Positions 6,500-7,785 of a DNA stretch of 7,785 nt are shown here, in pieces. Every line of letters begins with the position of its first letter. The first letter of the stretch is position 1. This DNA comes from Candidatus Woesearchaeota archaeon (lineage in GTDB: Archaea > Nanoarchaeota > Nanoarchaeia > Woesearchaeales > GW2011-AR4): the NCBI GenBank assembly GCA_023259315.1, contig JAHFQL010000055.1, positions 1 through 7,785 on the forward strand. Reading direction: 5' to 3'. A program made the translations under genes and the position numbers. Below the pieces are notes generated by a model, which was given only the letters and a program-made list of their open reading frames with translations, searched no databases and was not told where the DNA came from.

Positions 6500-7729
6500 A
6501 TGGATGATTTTGCTTATAATCCGCCTCAAACATATGGCAGAACAATATTTGGCGGACAACCTAAAGATAGAAGAGTAGGCAAGATAGCTAGCACTTTAGC
6601 AGCAATTGTTACGGCATCTTGCAGTCAAAATCCAAATCTATTAGAGCCTAGTCCAACACCCAACCCAAATCCCACTGATTCTTCCATTGACTTGGTTGTG
6701 AATGATTTTGACACCAAGCAACAATATAGTTTGAGTTCTGTGTCTATCGATAGTGTACCAATGCAAACAAACGCCAATCCAGATGGTAGCATTAAAGTAA
6801 TGACCAGAAGCATTATACCGGGATGGCATACTTTAGTAGCGAGTGGTCCAGATATTTACCCAAGAAAATTTAGCCGTAATATAACTAATGGAGCTAGTTA
6901 TACAGTTGATGCAGTTTCAAGCAGTTTTCCTATGGATTTCTTTGACCTAATTGCAAGAAAGTGGAATGGAATCTTTCCTAGGGAACGACTGGATGTTGCA
7001 AATGGAACTGTAGGCTGGATAAATGGACCTCCTGTTGTTGAACTCGATATGCAAACATTAGCAAGTGTTTGTCCTTGCGGAAGTGTATCTGGACCCTTAA
7101 TAGATGAACTTTACAGAGATTTCCAGACAAAGCTCCCTAAATTAGATCCAATGTTCAATGGAGTTCAATTAATACCAGTTTCAAATAGTTCTGATCTTTC
7201 TCCTTTGGGCACATATAAAAGAGGAGTAGTCCTGGGTGGGTTTACTACTGAACCGGCAATATCATATGCCGACTTCTGGATAAACCCAAGAACAAATGAG
7301 ATGATATATTTTCGAATCACTCTAAACAACAGAATAGATTATAGAGGAAGACCAACTGCCTCCAATATAATCAACGAAATTGGGAAAATAGATGGATTTG
7401 GAGAAAAAGAAGGTGAAGGCCAGGACAGCGTTTTTTATATAAGTCGACATCCTGGAGATTTTACTCCAATGGATTTGCTTATGGGCAAGTTCAAGCGCTA
7501 CATACCCTTGCAAACGAAAAGTCCTTATGATACTACATACACAGACAGACAAACTTCTGGCACCACTGCTAATTTGTTTGCCAGCTTAATGCCATCAGAT
7601 GATAAAAATAGTCCAAAGGTCTTTGGATTTATGCTTCCAAAAGAATTTTTCGGAAAGAATCCCCCTTCTCAATACAATCTTGTGCATTTAGTTTCACAAC
7701 CAGACGGAAGTTACCGTGTCGTTAAATAA
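6500..7729 (+). CDS. Probable secreted lipoprotein with a metalloprotease-like domain lacking zinc ligands
   Basis: This 409-residue protein has, after a polar N-terminus, KDRRVGKIASTLAAIVTASC: a basic stretch, a short hydrophobic core and a lipobox-like TASC with Cys41 as possible lipidation site. A Pro/Asn-rich linker (45-58) follows. Residues 62-135 resemble a beta-sandwich of the carboxypeptidase-regulatory type (VVNDFDTKQQYSLSSVSID, then PDGSIKV and PGWHTLVASG). The later part (about 155-340) recalls a matrixin-like zinc protease, with NEIGKIDGF (292-300) where HExGHxxGx would be and DSVFY (309-313) plus FTPMDLLMGKFKRY (321-334) where the Met-turn region and last helix normally lie. Glu293 is kept, but the histidines are Asn and Lys, so proteolysis is not expected. 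That resemblance is inferred by eye. A CPC pair (191-193) is also present. ATG 6500 fits the near-leaderless promoter. Function is unknown. Confidence 0.7.
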   Translation: MDDFAYNPPQTYGRTIFGGQPKDRRVGKIASTLAAIVTASCSQNPNLLEPSPTPNPNPTDSSIDLVVNDFDTKQQYSLSSVSIDSVPMQTNANPDGSIKVMTRSIIPGWHTLVASGPDIYPRKFSRNITNGASYTVDAVSSSFPMDFFDLIARKWNGIFPRERLDVANGTVGWINGPPVVELDMQTLASVCPCGSVSGPLIDELYRDFQTKLPKLDPMFNGVQLIPVSNSSDLSPLGTYKRGVVLGGFTTEPAISYADFWINPRTNEMIYFRITLNNRIDYRGRPTASNIINEIGKIDGFGEKEGEGQDSVFYISRHPGDFTPMDLLMGKFKRYIPLQTKSPYDTTYTDRQTSGTTANLFASLMPSDDKNSPKVFGFMLPKEFFGKNPPSQYNLVHLVSQPDGSYRVVK

Positions 7730-7750
7730 TGTTTATTCAATTGTCTTGCA

Positions 7751-7768
7751 AACCGAAATGTTTTAATA
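7751..7768 (+). promoter_or_regulatory. Archaeal promoter for a gene beyond the right edge
   Basis: AACCGAAATG (7751-7760, BRE) followed by TTTTAATA (7761-7768, TATA) repeats the design of the promoter at 6455, sharing the AAACCGAAA core. Transcription would start near 7790, just outside the window, so a + strand gene, probably leaderless, should begin there. It lies 21 bases after the lipoprotein stop codon. Confidence 0.65.
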
Positions 7769-7785
7769 TGAATCATTATATTAAT

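Overview
The window looks archaeal. It is AT-rich and Lys/Ile/Asn-rich. Three starts (2080, 6500 and one just past the right edge) are preceded by a purine-rich BRE plus TATA-like element spaced for leaderless or nearly leaderless transcription, and one gene (913) has a good match to the archaeal Shine-Dalgarno sequence. A DPANN-type or other uncultured archaeon would fit, but that is inference; no rRNA or core marker is present. All six complete genes and the left-edge fragment are on the + strand.

Layout. Bases 1-138 are the tail of a gene whose sequence resembles the end of a class III nucleotidyl cyclase domain. Next is a 5'-truncated membrane glycosyltransferase (GT-C type) that keeps only the C-terminal membrane segments and the soluble tail (183-884). 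It is followed by a membrane-anchored SGNH hydrolase or acyltransferase (913-2010). A leaderless promoter then drives a tight three-gene unit with 4-base ATGA overlaps: an O-carbamoyltransferase of the NodU/CmcH/TobZ family (2080-3762), a full-length GT-C glycosyltransferase (3759-5411) and a radical SAM protein with a SPASM-like C-terminus (5408-6451). A second strong promoter precedes a probable secreted lipoprotein (6500-7729), whose C-terminal half resembles a zinc metalloprotease with its zinc-binding histidines replaced. A third promoter at the right edge points to a further gene outside the window.

How the genes may work together (inference). The GT-C enzymes would use lipid-linked sugars at the outer membrane face. 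The carbamoyltransferase would decorate a sugar in the cytoplasm and the SGNH protein could add or remove acyl groups outside. This fits a surface-glycan or glycolipid synthesis and decoration locus. The radical SAM protein, translationally coupled to the glycosyltransferase, is the least explained member and may modify the same glycan or a peptide. The lipoprotein has its own promoter and need not belong to the pathway.
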